Shown piece after piece: positions 63,021 through 64,000 of a stretch of DNA of 64,000 bases. The position numbers and the translations under genes are program-made. The DNA lies in contig NZ_CP047940.1 of NCBI RefSeq assembly GCF_014280235.1, forward strand, positions 992,001 through 1,056,000, read 5' to 3'. Below the pieces are notes generated by a model, which was not told where the DNA came from, did no database searches, and saw only the letters and a list, made by a program, of their open reading frames with translations. This DNA is from Cyanobium sp. NS01. GTDB lineage: Bacteria; Cyanobacteriota; Cyanobacteriia; PCC-6307; Cyanobiaceae. The number at the start of each line of letters is the position of its first letter. Position 1 is the first letter of the stretch.

Positions 63021-63992
63021 GTGGACGCTTGTGCGATTGGCACTGATAGCAACAGTTTCGGGCCAGCGGTCGCCAAATTGCTGCCCGTAATGTTGTTTTC
63101 GCATTTGGTTTTGTCCTTCGCCAAAACAACGAACGCTCTGCTGGTCGCATCGTTCTCCCTGCTTGCCACTCCCCTTGCCCTGCTTGAGGCTCGGCCCGCC
63201 CAGGCCACGGCCACGACCCTGGGCACGGTGCTGAGAACCGGCAGCAGCACCATGGTGATTCCTGCCCCGCTGCGCAGCCAACCGCAGCAACGCCAGGCCC
63301 AGCCTCAGCAGCAGCCCACCCAGGTGCTGCCCCATTCCCTGGCTCTGTCGGTGCCCCTGCCGCCCCCGACCGCCCGGGTGTTCGCGCTCACCCCCGAGCG
63401 ACGGGCTCTGCTCAACACGATCCGCTTCGCCGAAGGCACCTGGGCCGGCGGCCACGACAAGGGCTACCGGATCATGTTCGGCGGCAGCCTGATGGCGTCT
63501 CTGGATCGCCACCCCAACCGGGTCAACCGCACGGCCCGCTACGCCAGCGCCGCGGCCGGGGCCTACCAGTTCATGCCGCCCACCTGGGCGATGGCCTCCC
63601 GCGCCATCGGCTTCCGGCTCCACGGCCCCAACGCCTTCGGTCCAGCGGTGCAGGACCAGGCCGCCATCTACCTGATCCAGCGCCGCGGCGTGCTGCAGCT
63701 GGCTGACCAGGGCCAGTTCACCCCCTACCTGGCCCATCGCCTGGCGCCGGAGTGGGCGTCGTTCCCCACCCTGGCCGGCCACAGCTTCTATGGCCAGCCG
63801 GTGAAGCGCTTCCATGAACTGCGCCGCTTCTACGAGCAGAACCTCAGCGAACTGCGGGCTCAATACGCCCTCAACAACACCGTGGCGGTGGTTCCCGAAA
63901 CGCCGCCCAAGCCCCCTTGTCTGCCCGCAGATTCGCTGCGCTGTCAGCTGGAGGCCCTGGATGAGATCGGTCCCCGCAGAACCGGGGTCTGA
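63021..63992 (+). CDS. Lysozyme-like muramidase (GH104 type)
   Basis: A 323-residue protein; a hydrophobic segment (LLVASFSLLATPLALLEARPAQA) acts as signal peptide and a Gln/Pro-rich linker follows to about 115. The catalytic domain begins LLNTIRFAEGTWAGGHDKGYRIMFGG, with the catalytic Glu in FAEGT. ASAAAGAYQFMPPTWAMA and VQDQAAIYLIQRRG are the other GH104 (phage lambda R-like) motifs. It cuts peptidoglycan in the periplasm. The start could be one of the nearby in-frame Met codons. Confidence 0.8.
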   Translation: MDACAIGTDSNSFGPAVAKLLPVMLFSHLVLSFAKTTNALLVASFSLLATPLALLEARPAQATATTLGTVLRTGSSTMVIPAPLRSQPQQRQAQPQQQPTQVLPHSLALSVPLPPPTARVFALTPERRALLNTIRFAEGTWAGGHDKGYRIMFGGSLMASLDRHPNRVNRTARYASAAAGAYQFMPPTWAMASRAIGFRLHGPNAFGPAVQDQAAIYLIQRRGVLQLADQGQFTPYLAHRLAPEWASFPTLAGHSFYGQPVKRFHELRRFYEQNLSELRAQYALNNTVAVVPETPPKPPCLPADSLRCQLEALDEIGPRRTGV

Positions 63993-64000
63993 TCGACGGC

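Overview
The window is high-GC DNA from a unicellular picocyanobacterium, most like Cyanobium or freshwater Synechococcus. The evidence is content: bicA, sbtA and sbtB for bicarbonate uptake, an SbtB without the C-terminal R-loop, DUF3685/Ycf55, CSP41, PAP/fibrillin and DUF3721 proteins, a KaiB-like sensor, and a hierridin-type type III PKS set. No rRNA or tRNA gene was found.

1-4562: a chromosomal integron. A complete integron integrase gene lies on the minus strand. On its 3' side are three attC sites and at least two gene cassettes, a toxin-antitoxin pair and an HNH endonuclease, all in the same orientation as intI. This is the 'reverse' arrangement. An IS3-family element sits between intI and the array. 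The array runs off the left edge.

4600-20870: three tightly overlapping genes (desaturase, MetX-like hydrolase, GlnT-type glutamine synthetase). Next comes a guanidine-use locus read leftward: guanidine-I riboswitch, Ni-dependent guanidine hydrolase, HypA, HypB, and an ABC importer. Housekeeping genes follow: fumC, a thioredoxin-like photosystem I factor, DUF3685, a Fur-family regulator, hisA, a CSP41-like gene, pgsA and a CBS protein.

20900-35900: pdeM, a DEXH helicase and an ATP-dependent DNA ligase make up most of the ligase-associated DNA-repair set; the fourth member, an MBL exonuclease, is at 42405. Around them are an AAA+/polyferredoxin membrane fusion, envelope glycosyltransferases, and a methyltransferase/FAD oxidoreductase/type III PKS operon.

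36100-42400: inorganic-carbon uptake (bicA, then sbtA-sbtB) around an unknown membrane protein and a gene-poor stretch; the DNA from about 38.7 kb is visibly less GC-rich. 42400-52900: a subtilase fused to an alpha/beta-hydrolase, a polysaccharide deacetylase, a DUF3721 pair, class I FBP aldolase, a decayed serine hydrolase, a nucleoside transporter, a kinase-like gene and nadA.

52900-61000: a signalling block (KaiB-like/PAS/degenerate GGDEF protein, sigma-70 factor, CheB-CheR-PAS hybrid, AraC regulator). It is bracketed by two copies of the same roughly 115-bp sequence, the promoter and 5' end of the metallophosphoesterase gene at 60958. This suggests the block was inserted between nadA and that gene. 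The window ends with a glycosyltransferase-like gene and a GH104-type lysozyme.
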